Of a stretch of DNA of 64,000 nucleotides, positions 15,505 through 29,000 are shown piece by piece. The notes under the pieces are model-generated. The model had not been told where the DNA came from, searched no databases, and saw only the letters and a program-made list of their open reading frames with translations. The DNA lies in the NCBI GenBank assembly GCA_029961685.1, contig JARWKL010000006.1, forward strand, positions 11,228,748-11,292,747, in the 5' to 3' direction. Position 1 is the first letter of the stretch, and each line of letters starts with the position of its first letter. The DNA is from Aristolochia californica. Taxonomy: Eukaryota > Streptophyta > Magnoliopsida > Piperales > Aristolochiaceae. A program made the position numbers and the translations under genes.

Positions 15505-15522
15505 TTTAAAACGTGCATCCTT
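15505..15522. other. Deletion junction in copy A (~821 bp missing)
   Basis: The text runs from the landmark block (ATTTAAAACGTGCAT) straight into CCTTAAACTCTAAAATTTTCAC, which belongs to the middle of the next monomer. In copy B the same two points are at ~24235 and ~25071. The A-to-B offset changes from ~8729 to ~9550 bp across this point. The loss is more than one monomer and not a whole multiple, so it is not a simple unit-for-unit crossover. Confidence 0.85.
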
Positions 15523-17617
15523 AAACTCTAAAATTTTCACTTTGTTGTGATCTATTTGCATTTTTATGTCTTTGTTTACGAGATAAAGGGAAAAGTGAAA
15601 ACTCAAGTTTCGATTTAAGAAAAAAATATACATCTAAAATGGAAATACACAAATGAAGAGAGAGATAATTCTAAAAATTGTCCATAATTTTTAGGGATTG
15701 CAAACTCTTTCTAGTTTTTATATTTTAGGTTTCGCAATTGTTGGAAAAAGGGGGAGGTGGGGGATTTTTAATAGAGTGTCTCCTCAAAATCCATAAGTAA
15801 TTTCTTACAAAAATATAGCCCGTTAAGTATGATAGACCGATTAATCACTTTACAATCATCTATGATTGTTAGGAAAGCTTTTTATAAATGGGCAAAATAA
15901 TGGCTTGTTTGACTCGGGTAAGTATCCCTCCCCACGTTCACATGAAAATTTAATGAGATTTGGATGGGTTGGGCTATTTGCATCTTTAACATGTTTCAAG
16001 CATGCATATCCATATTTAAAACATGTATAGGATCAATTAGAAATCTCTTTCTTATAAAATTCCAAGCTATTTGTGTTGAACTAGTGGAATTTCGCAAACT
16101 TGGATATCAAAACTTTTGTGTTCATTTGTGGTTTGTGAATAAATTTTCTTTACTTAAATTTTTTTTTGTTCTAAATTTCTTTTCATACATAAACTCTAAA
16201 ATTTTCATTTTGTTGTGATCTATTTGCCTTTTTTTATCTTTGTTTACGTGAAAAAGGGAAAAGTGAAAACTCAAATTTTGATTTAAGAAAAATGAATAGA
16301 TCTAAAATGGGTAGTCACAAATATATAGAGATAATTCCAAAAACTGTCCTTAATTTTTAGGGATTACAAACACTTTCTAGTTCTTATATATTAGGTATCA
16401 CAATCATCAGGAAAAGGGGGAGGCGGGAGATTTTTAATTGAGTGTTGACTTCCAATCCATAAGTCATTTCTTACAAAAATAAAGCCCGTTGCACATGATT
16501 GACCGATAAATCACTTTACAATCATGGATGATTGTTAGGTAAGCTTTTTTGTAAATGGGCAAAATAATGGGTTGTTTGACTTGGGTAAATATCCCACCGT
16601 ATGTTCACTTGAGAGTTTAATCAGGTTTGGATCCCATAGGTCATTTGTATCTTTAACATGTTTCAAGCATGCATATACACATTTAAAAAATGTGTAGAAT
16701 CAATTAGAAATCTCTTTCTTGTAAAATTCCAAGCTATTAGGGTTCAACTAGTGGAATTTCCAAAACTTGTATATCAAAACTTTTGGGTTCATTTGTGGTA
16801 TGTGAATAAATTTTCTTTTCTTACATTTGTTGTTGTTTTAATTTTTTTTTGCATACAAAAAATCTAAAATTTTGATTTGGTTTACGAGTCAAAGGGAAAA
16901 GTGAAAGCTCAAGTTTTGATTTAAGAAAAAAGTATGCATCTAAAATGGAAATGCACAAATGTAGAGAGATATAATTCCAAAAAGAGTCCGTAATTTTTAG
17001 GGACTGCTAATTCTTTCTTGTTTTTATAGATTATTTTTTGCAATATTCGGGAGAAGGGGGAGGCATGTGATTTTAACTGAGTGTCAACTCCCAATCCATA
17101 AGTTATTTCTTACAAAAATATAGCCCGTTATGCATGATTGACCGATAAATCACCTTACCATCATTTATGATTGTTAGGTCAGCTTTTTAATAAATGGGCA
17201 AAATAGTGGCTTGTTTGACTACGTAAATATCCCACTGCACATTGACTTGAGAATTTAAAGAGGTTTGGATCCCATAGGCCATTTGTATTTTTAACATCTT
17301 TCAAGCATGCATATCCATATTTAAAACATGTGTAGGATATTAGAAATTTCTTTCTTATAAAATTGTAAGCTATTAGGGTTGAAAAAATGGAATTTCCCAA
17401 ACTTAGATATCAATACTTTTAAGTTCATTTGTGGTGTGTGAATAAATTTTCTTTACTTTCATTTGTAGTTGTTTTAAATTTTTTTGCACACATAAACTCT
17501 AAAATTTTATTTTTGTTGTGATGTATTTGCCTTTATCTCACTGTTTACAAGATAAAGAGAATAGTGAAAACTCAAGTTTTGATTTAAGAAAAAAGTATAC
17601 ATCTAAAATGGAAAAGT

Positions 17618-17645
17618 ACAAATAGAAATAACAAAATAAAGGCTT
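17618..17645. other. Deletion junction in copy A (~224 bp missing)
   Basis: GAAAAGTACAAAT is followed by a short odd stretch and then AACAAAATAAAGGCTTGTTTG, skipping the G-rich block and the palindrome. Copy B keeps these at ~27170-27415. The offset to copy B changes from 9551 to 9775 bp here, and the landmark spacing drops to 429 bp. Confidence 0.82.
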
Positions 17646-18570
17646 GTTTGACTCGGGTAAATATCCCACTGCACATTCACTTCAATGAGGTTTGGATCCC
17701 ATTGGTCATTTGCATCTTTAACATGTTTCAAGCATGCATATCTATATTTAAAACATGTGTTGGATCAATTAAAAATCTCATACTTATAAAATTTCAAGCT
17801 ATTAGGTTTGAACTAGTGGAATTTCCAAAACTTGGATATGAAAACTTTTTTGTTCATTTGTGGTGTGTGAATAAATTTTCCTTACTTACATTTGTTGATG
17901 TTTTAAATTTTTTTTTGCACACATAAACACAAAAATTTTCATTTTGTTGTGATCAATTTGCCTTTTTATATCTTTGTTTACGAGATAAAGGGAAAAGTGA
18001 AAACTCAAGTTTTGATTTAAGAAAAAAGTATACATCTAAAATGAAAATGAAAAAAAAAGAGAAATAATTCAAAAAAGTGTCTGTAATTTGTAGGGATATC
18101 AAACTCTTTCTAGTTTTTATATATTAGGTTTCTCAATCGTCAGGAAAAGGGGGAGGCGGAAGATTTTTAATTGAGTGTTGACTCTCAATCCATAAGTCAT
18201 TTCTTACAAAAATATGGCCCCTTATGCATGATTGACCGATAAATTTCTTTGCAATCATCTATCATTGTTAGGTCAGTTTTTTTAAAAAAAGAGCAAAATA
18301 ATGGCTTGTTTGACTCGGGTAAATATCCCACCGGAAATTCACTTTAATGAGGTTTGGATCCTGTAGGTCATTTGCAGCTTTAACATGTTTCAAGTATGCA
18401 TATCCATACTTAAATCATGTGTAGGATCTATTAGACATTTCTTTCTTATCAAATTTCAAGCTATTAGGGTTGAACTAGTGGAATTTCCCGAACTCTGATA
18501 TCAAAACTTTTGTGTTCATTTGTGGTGTGTGAATAAATTTTCTTTACTTACATTTGTTGTTGTTCTAAAT

Positions 18571-19855
18571 TTTTTTGATAGACATAAACTCTAAAATTTT
18601 AATTTTGTTGCGATCTATTTGCCTTTTTATCTCTTTGTTTACTAGATGAAGGGAAAAGAGAGAACTCAAGTTTTGATTTAAGAAATAAGAATACATCTAA
18701 AATGGAAATGTACAAATGCAAAGAGAAATAATTCAAAAAATAGACAGTAATTTTTAGGGACTTCAAACTCTTTCTAGTTTTTATATATTAGGTTTCGCAA
18801 TCGTCGGGAAAAGGGGGAGGCGGGAGATTTTTAACTGAGAGTTGAATCCCAATCCGTAAGTCATTTCATACAAAAATATGGCCCATTATGCATAATTGAC
18901 CGATAAATCACTTTACAATCATATATAATTGTTAGGTCAGCTTTTTGTAAATGGGCAAAATAATGACTTGTTTGACTCAGGTAAATATCCCACCACACAT
19001 TCACTTGAGAGTTTATTGACGTTTGGATCCCATTGGTCATTTGCATCATTAACATGATTCAAGCATGCATATCCATATGTAAAACATGTGTAGGATCAAT
19101 TAGAAATCTCTTTCTTATAAAATTCCAAGCTATTTGGGTTGAACAAGTGGAATTTCCAAAACTTGGATATCAAAACTTTTGTGTTCATTTGTGGTGTGTG
19201 AATAAATTTTCTTTACTTACATTTGTTGTTGTTCTAAATTTTAATTTTGTTGTGATTTATTTGCCTTTTTATCTCTATGTTTACTAGATGAAGGGAAAAG
19301 AGAGAACTCAAGTTTTGATTTAAGAAAAAAGTATACATCTAAAATAGAAATGCACAAATGCAGAGAGAAATAATTCAAAAACAGACAGTAATTTTTAGGG
19401 ATTGCAAACTCTTTCTAGTTTTCATATATTAGGTTTCGCAATCGTCGGGACAAGGGGGAGGCGGGGGATTTTTAACTGAGAGTTGAATCCCAATTCGTAA
19501 GTCATTTCATACAAAAATATGGCCCATTATGCATAATTGACCGATAAATCACTTTACAATCATATATGATTTTTAGGTCAGCTTTTTGTAAATGGGTAAA
19601 ATAATGACTTGTTTGACTCAGGTAAATATCCCACCACACATTCACTTGAGAGTTTAATGACGTTTGGATCCCATTGGTCATTTGCATCATTAACATGATT
19701 CAAGCATGCATATCCATATTTAAAACATGTGTAGGATCAATTAGAAATCTCTTTCTTATAAAATTCCAAGCTATTTGGGTTGAACTAGTGGAATTTCCAA
19801 AACTTGGATATCAAAACTTTTGTGTTCATTTGTGGTGTGTGAATAAATTTTCTTT
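18571..19855 (+). repeat. Local 641-bp tandem duplication at the end of copy A
   Basis: The stretches at ~18571-19210 and ~19211-19855 are very similar at an offset of 641 bp. They share GAGAGTTGAATCCC, CATTTCATAC and AACATGATTCAAGCATGC variants. Copy B has only one counterpart (around 28350-29005). The second copy lacks ~27 bp after TTGTTGTTCTAAAT, probably lost between short CTAAAT-like repeats, which explains 641 rather than ~668 bp. It is one of the youngest events in the left half of the array. Confidence 0.85.
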
Positions 19856-22800
19856 ATATACATTTTTTTGTTGTGTCAAATTTTTTGCATACATAAAGTC
19901 TAAAATTTTCATTTTGTTGTGATCTATTTGCCTTTTTATCTCTTTGTTTACGAGATAAAAGGAAAAGTGAAAAATCAAGTTTTCTTTTAAGAAATAAGTA
20001 TACATCTAAAATGGAAATGCAAAAATTTAGAGAGAGACAATTCCTAAAAGTGTTCGTAATTTTTAGTGATTGCAAACTTTTTATTTTTTTATATATTATT
20101 TTTTGCAATTGTCGAGAAAAGGGGGAGGCAAGGGATTTTTAACTGAGTATTGACTCCCAATTCATAAGTCATTTCTTACAAAAATTTGGCCCGTTACGCT
20201 TCGTTGAGCGATAAACCATTTTACAATCATCAAAGATTGTTAGGCCAACATTTTTTTAAATGGGCACATAATGGCTTGTTTGACTCAAGTAAAGATTCCA
20301 CTGAAAGTTCACTTGAGAATTCAAGCAGGCATTTCCAAATTTAAAACATGTGTAGGATCAATTAAAAATCTATTTCTTATAAAATTTCAAGCCATTAGGG
20401 TTGAACTAGTGGAATTTCCCAAACATAGATATCAAAACATTTTTGTTCATTTGTGGTGTGTTAATAAATTTTCTTTACTTACATTTGTTGTTGTTTTAAA
20501 TTTTTTTGCATATATAAACTCTAAAATCATCATTTTGTTGAGATCTATTTGCATTTTTATATTCTTGTTTATGAGATAAAGGGAATAGCGAAAAATCGAG
20601 TTTTGATTTAAGAAAGAAGTATACATCTAAAATGGATATCCTCAAATGTAGAGAGAGATAATTCCAAAAAGTGTCCAAAATTTTTAAGGATTGCAAACTC
20701 TTTCTAGTTTTTATATATTAAGTTTCACAATCGTTCAGAAAAGGGGGAGGCGGGGGATTTTGAACTGAGTTTTGACTCCCAATCCATAAGTCATTTCTTA
20801 CAAAAATATAACCCGTTACGTATGATTGACCGATAAATCACTTTACAATCATTTATGATTGGTAGGTCTGTTTTTTTGTAAATGGGCAAAATAATGGCTT
20901 GTTTGACTCTGGTAAATATCAAACAGCACATTCACTTGAGAGTTTAATGAGGTTTTGATCCCATTGGTCATTTGCATCTTTAACATGTTTCGAACATGCA
21001 TATCCATATGTAAAACTTATGTAGGATCAATTAGAAATCTCTTTCTTATAAAATTCCAATCTATTAGGGTTAAACTAGTGGAATTTCCCAAACTTGGATA
21101 TCAAATCTTTTGTGTTCAATTGTCGTGTGTGAATAATTTTTCTTTACTTATATTTGTTGTTGTTTTAAAATTTTTTTCCATACTTAAAGTCTAATTATTT
21201 TTTTTTATCTATTTGCCTTTTTATATCTTTGTTTACAAGATAAAGGGAAAAGAGAAATTTCAAGTTTTGATTGAAGAAAAAAATATACATCTAAAATGAA
21301 AATGCACAAATGTAGAGAGAGATAAATCAAAAAAGTGTTCATAATTTTTAGGGATTGCAAACTCTTTCTAGTTGTTATATATTAGGTTTTGCAATCATCG
21401 GGAAAATGGGGAGGTAAGGGATTTTTAACTAAGTGTTGACTCCCAATCCATTTGTCATTTCTTAAAAAAAATATAGCCTGTTACGCATGATTGATCGATA
21501 AATCACTTTACAATTATCTATGATTGTTAGGTCAGATTTTTTGTAAATGGGCTAAATAATGACTTGTTTGACTCGGGTAAATATCCCAACGCAGGTTCAC
21601 TTGAGAATTTAATGAAGTTTGGAACCCATAGGCCATTTGCATGTTTAAGATGTTTCAAGCATTTATAACCATATTTAAAACATGTGGAGGATGAATTAGA
21701 AATCTCTTTCTTATAAAATTACATGCTATTATGGTTGAACTAGTGGAATTTCCCAAACTTGGATATCAAAACTTCGTGTTCATTTCTGGTAAGTGAAGAA
21801 ATATTTTTTACTTTCATTTTTTTTTGTTTTAAATTTCTTGCATACATAAACTCTAATAATATCTTTTTATTGTGATATATTTGCCTTTATCTCTCTGTTT
21901 ACAAAATAAAGGGAAAATTGAGAACTCATGTTTTGATTTAAGAAAAAAGTGTACTTTTAAAATGGAAATGCACAAATGTAGAGAGAGATAATTCCAAAAA
22001 GTGTCCATATTTTTTAGAGATTGCAAACTATTTCTACTTTTTTTATATTAGGTTTTGCAATCGTCCAGAAAAGGGGGAGGCGGGGAATTTTATACCTAGT
22101 GTTGACACCCAATCCATAAGTCATTTCTTACAAAAATATAGCATGTTACGCATGATTGACCGATTAATCACTTTACAATCATCTATGATTTTTAGATTAG
22201 CATTTTTGTACATGGGCCAAATAATGGCTTGTTTGAGTTGGGTAAATATCCCACCGCACGTTCACATGGGAATTTAATGAGGTTTGGATCCGATAGGTCA
22301 TTTGCATCTTTAACATATTTCGAGCATGCATATCCATATTTAAAACATGTGTAGGATCAATTAGAAATCTCTTTCTTATAAAGTTCCAAGCTTATAGGGT
22401 TGAACTAGTGGAATTTCCCAAACTTGGATATCAAAACTTTTGAGTTGATTTGTTCTTGAATAAATTTTATTTACATACATTTGTTGTTGTTTTAAATTTT
22501 TTTGCATACATAAACTCTAAAATTTTTGTTTTGTTGTGATCTATTTGCCTTTTTAACTCTTTGTTTACATGATAAAGGGGAAAGTGAAAACTCAAGTTTT
22601 GATTTAATAAAAAATTATACATCTAAAATGGAAATGCACAAATGTAGAGTGATAATTCCAAAAAGTGTCTATAATTTATAAGGATTGCAAACTCTTTCTA
22701 GTTTTTAGATATTAGGTTTTGCAATTGTCTGGAAAAGGGCGAGGCAAGGCATTTTTAACTGAGGGTTGACTCCCAATCCAAAAGTCATTTCTTACAAAAA

Positions 22801-25070
22801 TATAGCCCATTACACATGATTGAACAATAAATCACTTTAATGTGGTTTCGATGCAATAGGTTGTTTCCATCTTTAACATGTTTCAAGCATGCACATCCAT
22901 ATTTAAAACATGTGAAGGATCAATTACAAATCGCTTTCTTATAAAATTCCAAGCTATTAGGGTTGAACTAGTGGAATTTCTCAAAATTGGATATCATAAC
23001 TTTTGTGTTCATTTGTTGTCTGTGAATAAATTTTCTTTACTTACATTTTTTGTTGTTTTAAATTTTTTTGCAGTCATAAACTCTAAAATTTTTATTTTGT
23101 TGTGATATATTTGCCTTTTTATCTCTTTGTTTACGAGATAAAGGGAAAAGTGAAAATTCAAGCTTTGATTTAAGAAAAAAGTATACATATAAAATGGAAA
23201 TGCACAAATATAGAGAGAAATAATTCCAAAAAGTGTCTTTAATTTTTAGGGACTACAAACTCTTTCTAGATTTTATATATTAGGTTTCGCAATCGTCGGG
23301 AAAAGGGGGAGGCATGGAATTTTTAACTGAGGGTTGACTCGCAATCCATAAATCATTTCTTACAAAAATATAGCCCATTATGCATGATTGAAAGATAAAT
23401 CACTTTACAATCATCTATGATTGTTAGCTCAGTTTTTTTGTAAAGGGGAAAAATAATCGCTTGATTGACTCGGGTAAATGTCCCACTGCACATTCACTTG
23501 AGTTTTTAATGAGGTTTGGATCCCATAGGTCATTTGCAACTTTTATGTTTTACATACATGCGTATCCATTTTTAAAACATGGGTATGATATTTTAGAAAT
23601 CACTTTCTTATAAAATTCCAAGCTATTAGAGTTGAACTAGTGGAATTTCCCAAACTTAGATAACAAAACTTTTGTGTTCATTTGTGGAGTGTGAGTAAAT
23701 TTTATTTACTTACATTTGTTGTTGTTTTAAATTTTTTGCATACATAAACTCTAAAATTTTCATTTTGTTGTGATCTATGTGCCTTTTTATATTATTTTTT
23801 ACGAGATAAAGGGAAAAGTGAAAACTCAAGTTTTGATTTATGAAAAAAGTATACATCTAAAAGGGAAATGCACAACTGTAGAGAGAAAAAATTCCAAAAA
23901 GTGTCCGTAATTTTTAGGAATTGCATACTCTTTCTAGTTTTTATATATTAGGTTTCACAATCAACGGGAAAAGGGGGAGGCGGAAAATTTTTAATTAAGT
24001 GTTGACTCCCAATCGATAAGTTATTTCTTAAAAAAATATAGCCCGTTATGTATGATTGACCGATAAATCACTTTACAATCATCAATGATTGTTAGGTCGG
24101 TTTTTTTGTAAATGGGCAAAATAGTGGCTTGTTCGACTCAGGAAAATATCCCACCACACATTCACTTTAATGTGGTTTGGATGCAATAGGTCATTTGCAT
24201 CTTTAACATGTTTCAAGCATGCACATCCTTATTTAAAACATGTCTAGGATCATTACAAATCGCTTTCTTATAAAATTCCAAGCTATTAGGGTTGAACAAG
24301 TGGAATTTCTCAAACTTTTGATATCAGTACTTTTGTGTTCATTTGTGGTGTGTGAATAAATTTTCTTTACTTACATTTGTTGTTGTTTTAAATTTTTTTG
24401 CAGACATAAACTCTAAAATTTTTATTTTGTTGAAATCTATTTGCCTTTTTATCTCTTTGTTTACGAGATAAAGGGAAAAGTGAAAATTCAAGTTTTGATT
24501 TAAGAAAAAAGTGTACATCTAAAATGGAAATGCACAAATGCAGAGAGATATAATTCCAAAAAGTGTCTGTAATTTTTAGGGACTGCAAAATTTTTCTAGT
24601 TTTTATATACTAGGTTTCGCATTCGTCTGGAAAAGGGGGAGGCGGGGGATTTTTAACTGAGTGTTGACTCCCAATCGATAAGTCATTTCTTATAAAAATA
24701 TTGCCTGTTACGCATGATTGACCCATAAATCACTTTACATTCATCTATTATTGTTAGGTCAGTTTTTTTCTAAATGGGCAAAATAATGGCTTGTTTGACT
24801 CAAGTAAATATCCCACCGCACATTCACATGAGAGTTTAATGACGTTTTGATCCCATAGGTCATTTGCATCTTTATTATGTTTCAAGCATGCAAATCCATA
24901 TTTAAACATGTGTAGGATTAATAAGAAATCTCTTTCTTATAAAATTCCAAGTTATTAGGGTCGACCTAGTGGAATTTCCCAAACTTAGATATTAAAACTT
25001 TTATGTTCATTTGTGGTGTGTCAATAAATTTTATTTACTTACATTTGTTGTTTTTTTAAATTTTTTCCAT

Positions 25071-25312
25071 ACTTAAACTCTAAAATTTTCACTTTGCTGT
25101 GATCTATTTGCATTTTTTATGTCTTTGTTTATGAGATAAAGGGAAAAGTGATAACTCAAGTTTTGATTTAAGAAAACAATATACATCTAAAATGGAAATA
25201 CACAAAGGAAGAGAGAGATAATTCTTAAAATTGTCCGTAATTTTTAGGGATTGCAAACTCTTTCTAGTTTTTATATATTAGGTTTCGTAATTGTTGGAAA
25301 AAGGGGGAGGTG
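25071..25312 (+). repeat. 242-bp segment identical to 39768-40009
   Basis: Read base by base, this part-monomer is identical, without indels, to 39768-40009. It carries private variants such as CACTTTGCTGTGATC, AAAACAATATACATC, CACAAAGGAAGAG and TTCTTAAAATTGTCC. Flanks on both sides diverge immediately to ordinary inter-monomer levels. Its counterpart in copy A (~15518-15758) has many differences. This suggests a recent short copy event between distant sites. Confidence 0.9.
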
Positions 25313-25540
25313 AAGGATTTTTAACAGAGAGTCTCCTCAAAATCCATAAGTAATTTCTTACAAAACTATAGCCCGTTAAGCATTATAAACCGATTAATCA
25401 CTTTACAATCATCTATGATTGTTAGGAAAGCTTTTATAAATGGGCAAAATAATGGCTTGTTATACTCGGGTAAGTATCCCTCCCCACGTTCACTTGAAAA
25501 TTTAATGAGATTTGGATGGGTTGGGCCATTTGCATCTTTA

Positions 25541-25578
25541 ACATGTTTCAAGCATGCATATCCATATTTAAAACATGT
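25541..25578. other. Conserved dyad of the monomer: ACATGTTT / AAACATGT around GCATGC
   Basis: Two 8-bp arms that are exact reverse complements are separated by 22 bp, with the palindrome GCATGC inside the loop. The same arrangement is seen in many units, for example 1852-1889 and 29604-29641. The two arms also share the direct repeat AACATGT, and the unit near 49270 has lost the sequence between them. The function is unknown; it could be a protein-binding dyad or simply inherited sequence. Confidence 0.7.
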
Positions 25579-26069
25579 CTAGGATCAATTAGAAATCTCT
25601 TTCTTATAAAATTCCAAGCTATTTGCGTTGAACTAGTGGAATTTTGAAAACTTGGATATGAAAACTTTTGTGTTCATTTGTTGTTTGTGAATAAATTTTC
25701 TTTACTTACATTTGTTTTTGTTCTAAATTTTTTTTCATACATAAACTCTAAAATTTTCATTTTGTTGTGATCTATTTGTCTTTTTTTATCTTTATTTACG
25801 TGAAAAAGGGAAAAGTGAAAACTCAAATTTTGATTTAAGAAAAATGAATAGATCTAAAATGGGTAGTCACAAATGTATAGAGATAATTCCAAAAACTGCC
25901 CTTAATTTTTAGGGATTACAAACACTTTATAGTTCTTATATATTAGGTATCGCAATCATCGGGAAAAGAGGGAGGCGGGAGATTTTTAATTGAGTGTTGA
26001 CTTCCAATCCATAAGTCATTTCTTAAAAAAATAAAGCCCGTTATGCATGATTGACCGATAAATCACTTT

Positions 26070-26087
26070 ACAATCATCGATGATTGT
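26070..26087. other. Conserved 18-bp palindrome of the monomer (perfect here)
   Basis: ACAATCATCGATGATTGT reads the same on both strands. Most units carry the version with CT at the centre, keeping 8-bp perfect arms, for example 1075-1092, 47137-47154 and 53074-53091. It lies about 100 bp after the G-rich block and about 100 bp before the GGATCC site. Many diverged copies keep one or both arms. Binding of a satellite-associated protein is possible but is inference only. Confidence 0.75.
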
Positions 26088-29000
26088 TAGGTAAGCTTTT
26101 TTGTAAATGGGCAAAATAATGGGTTGTTTGACTTGGGTAAATATCCCACCGTATGTTCACTTGAGAGTTTAATCAGGTTTGGATCCCATAGGTCATTTGT
26201 ATCTTTAACATGTTTCAAGCATGCATATTCACATTTAAAACAAGTGTAGGATCAATTAGAAATCTCTTTCTTGTAAAATTCCAAGCTATTAGGGTTCAAC
26301 TAGTGAAATTTCCCAAACTTGTATATTAAAACTTTTGGGTTCATTTGTGGTGTGTGAATAAATTTTCTTTTCTTACATTTGTTGTTGTTTTAATTTTTTT
26401 TGCATACAAAAACTCTAAAATTTTGATTTAGTTTACGAGTCAAAGGGAAAAGTGAAAGCTCAATTTTTGATTTAAGAAAAAAGTATGCATCTAAAATGGA
26501 AATGCACAAATGTAGAGAGAGATAATTCCAAAAAGAGTCCGTAAGTTTTAGGGACTGCTAATTCTTTCTTCTTTTCATAGATTATTTTTTGCAATCTTTG
26601 GGAAAAGGGGGAGGTATGGGATTTTAACTAAGTGTCGAATCCCAATCCATAAGTTATTTCTTACAAAAATATAGCTCGTTATGCATGATTGACAGATAAA
26701 TCACTTTACCATCATTTATGATTGTTAGGTCAGCTTTTTAATAAATGGGCAAAATAATGGCTTGTTTGACTAGGTAAATATCCCACCGCACGTTGACTTG
26801 AGAATTTAAAGAGGTTTGGATCCCATAGGCCATTTGTATTTTTAACATGTTTCAAGCATGCATATCCATATTTAAAACATGTGTAGGATATTAGAAATTT
26901 CTTTCTTATAAAATTGCAAGCTATTAGGGTTGAACAAGTGGAATTTCCCAAACTTAGATATCAATACTTTTAAGCTCATTTGTGGAGTGTGAATAAATTT
27001 TCTTTACTTTCATTTGTAGTTGTTTTAAATTTTTTTGCACTCATAAACTCTAAAATTTTATTTTTGTTGTGATGTATTTGCCTTTATCTCACTGTTTACA
27101 AGATAAAGGGAATAGTGAAAACTCAAGTTTTGATTTAAGAAAAAAGTATACATCTAAAATGGAAAAGCACAAATGTAGAGAGGAATAATTCTAAAAAAGT
27201 TTCCATAATTTTTAGGAATTGGAAACTCTTACTAGTTTTTATATATTAGGTTTCGCAATTGTCGGGAAAAGAGTTAGGCAGAAGATTTTTTACTGAATGT
27301 TGACTCCCAATACATAAGTCATTTCTTACAAAAATATGGCCCATTATGCATAATTGACCAATAAATCACTTTACAATTATATATGATTGTTAGGTCAGCT
27401 TTTTTTGTAAATTGGCAAAATAATGGCTTGTTTGACTTGGGTAAATATCCCACTGCACATTCACTTCAATGAGGTTTGGATCCCATTGGTCATTTGCATC
27501 TTTAACATGTTTCAAACATGCATATCTATATTTAAAACATGTGTTGGATCAATTACAAATCTCATACTTATAAAATTTCAAGCTATTAGGGTTGAACTAG
27601 TGGAATTTCCCAAACTTGAATATCAAAACTTTTGTGTTCATTTGTGGTGTGTGAATAAATTTTCCTTACTTACATTTGTTGATGTTTTAAATTTTTTTTG
27701 CAAACATAAACACTAAAATTTTCATTTTGTTGTGATCTATTTGCCTTTTTATATCTTTGTTTACGAGATAAAGGGAAAAGTGAAAACTCAAGTTTTGATT
27801 TAAGAAAAAAGTATACATCTAAAATGGAAATGCTAAAATAAAGAGAGAAATAATTCAAAAAAGTTTCCGTAATTTGTAGGGATATCAAACTCTTTCTAGT
27901 TTTAATATATTAGGTTTCTCAATTGTTAGGAAAAGGGGGAGGCGAAAGATTTTTAATTGACTGTTGACTCTCAATCCATAAGTCATTTCTTACAAAAATA
28001 TGGCCGCTTATGGATGATTGACCGATAAATTTCTTTGCAATCATCTATCATTGTTAGGTCAATTTTTTTAAAAAATAGCAAAATAATGGCTAGTTTGACT
28101 TGGGTAAATATCCCACCGCACATGCACTTTAATGAGGTTTGGATCCTGTAGGTCATTTGCAGCTTTAACATGTTTCAAGTATGCATATCAATACTTAAAT
28201 CATGTGTAGAATCAATTAGACATCTCTTTCTTATCAAATTTCAAGCTATTAGGGTTTAACTAGTGGAATTTCCCGAACTCTGATTTCAAAACTTTTGTAT
28301 TCAATTGTGGTGCTTGAATAAATTTTCTTTACTTACATTTGTTGTTGTTCTAAATTTTTTTGATAGACATAAACTCTAAAATTTTAATTTTTTTGTGATC
28401 TATTTGCCTTTTTATCTCTTTGTTTACTAGATGAAGGAAAAAGAGAGAACTCAAGTTTTGATTTAAGAAAAAAGTATACATCTAAAATGGAAATGCACAA
28501 ATGCAGAGAGAAATAATTCAAAAAACAGACAATAATTTTTAGGGACTGCAAACTCTTTCTAGTTTTTATATATTAGGTTTCGCAATCATCCGGAAAAGGG
28601 GGAGGTGGGGGGTTTTTAACTGAGAGTTGAATCCCAATCCGTAAGTCATTTCATACAAAAATATGGCCCATTATGCATAATTGACCGATAAATCAGTTTA
28701 CAATCATATATGATTGTTAGGTCAGCTTTTTGTAAATGGGCAAAATAATGACTTGTTTGACTCAGGTAAATATCCCACCACACATTCACTTGAGAGTTTG
28801 ATGACGTTTGGATCCCATTGGTCATTTGCATCTTTAACATGATTCAAGCATGCATATCCATATTTAAAACATGTGTAGGATCAATTAGAAATCTCTTTCT
28901 TATAAAATTCCAAGCTATTTGGGTTGAACTAGTGGAATTTCCAAAACTTGGATATCAAAACTTTTGTGTTCATTTGTGGTGTGTGAATAAATTTTCTTTA

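Larger units (their letters stand above)
11135..19855 (+). repeat. 8.7-kb higher-order duplication, copy A
   Basis: This copy matches 19856-29005 with an offset of ~8721 bp at the left, rising to ~9550 and ~9775 bp after two deletions in this copy. Shared rare variants include: the TTGTCAAATTTTTT and AATAAGTATAC unit (11150 and 19875); the CGAACATGC unit (12269 and 20990); CCTAGTGTTGACAC (13364 and 22096); the 100-bp-short unit at 14148 and 22875; TTTGGATGGGTTGGGC (15960 and 25511); and GGATCCTGTAGG (18356 and 28141). Copy A ends where copy B starts, so the arrangement is tandem. Confidence 0.9.
25541..26206 (+). repeat. Reference satellite monomer (666 bp) with all conserved motifs
   Basis: This unit was chosen because its motifs are well preserved. 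In order it has: the dyad ACATGTTT...AAACATGT at 25541-25578 enclosing GCATGC; a long AT-rich middle with T- and A-tracts; a G-rich block at 25961-25980, here interrupted by an A; a palindrome at 26070-26087; and GGATCC at 26181-26186, about 25 bp before the next unit begins. The unit boundary is arbitrary because the array is continuous. No internal subrepeat was obvious by eye. Confidence 0.85.

Noticed and set aside
26070..26087. CENP-B box
   Set aside because: The palindrome does not match the CENP-B box pattern (NTTCGNNNNANNCGGGN), and plants are not known to use that box. Only the general idea of a spaced protein site remains.
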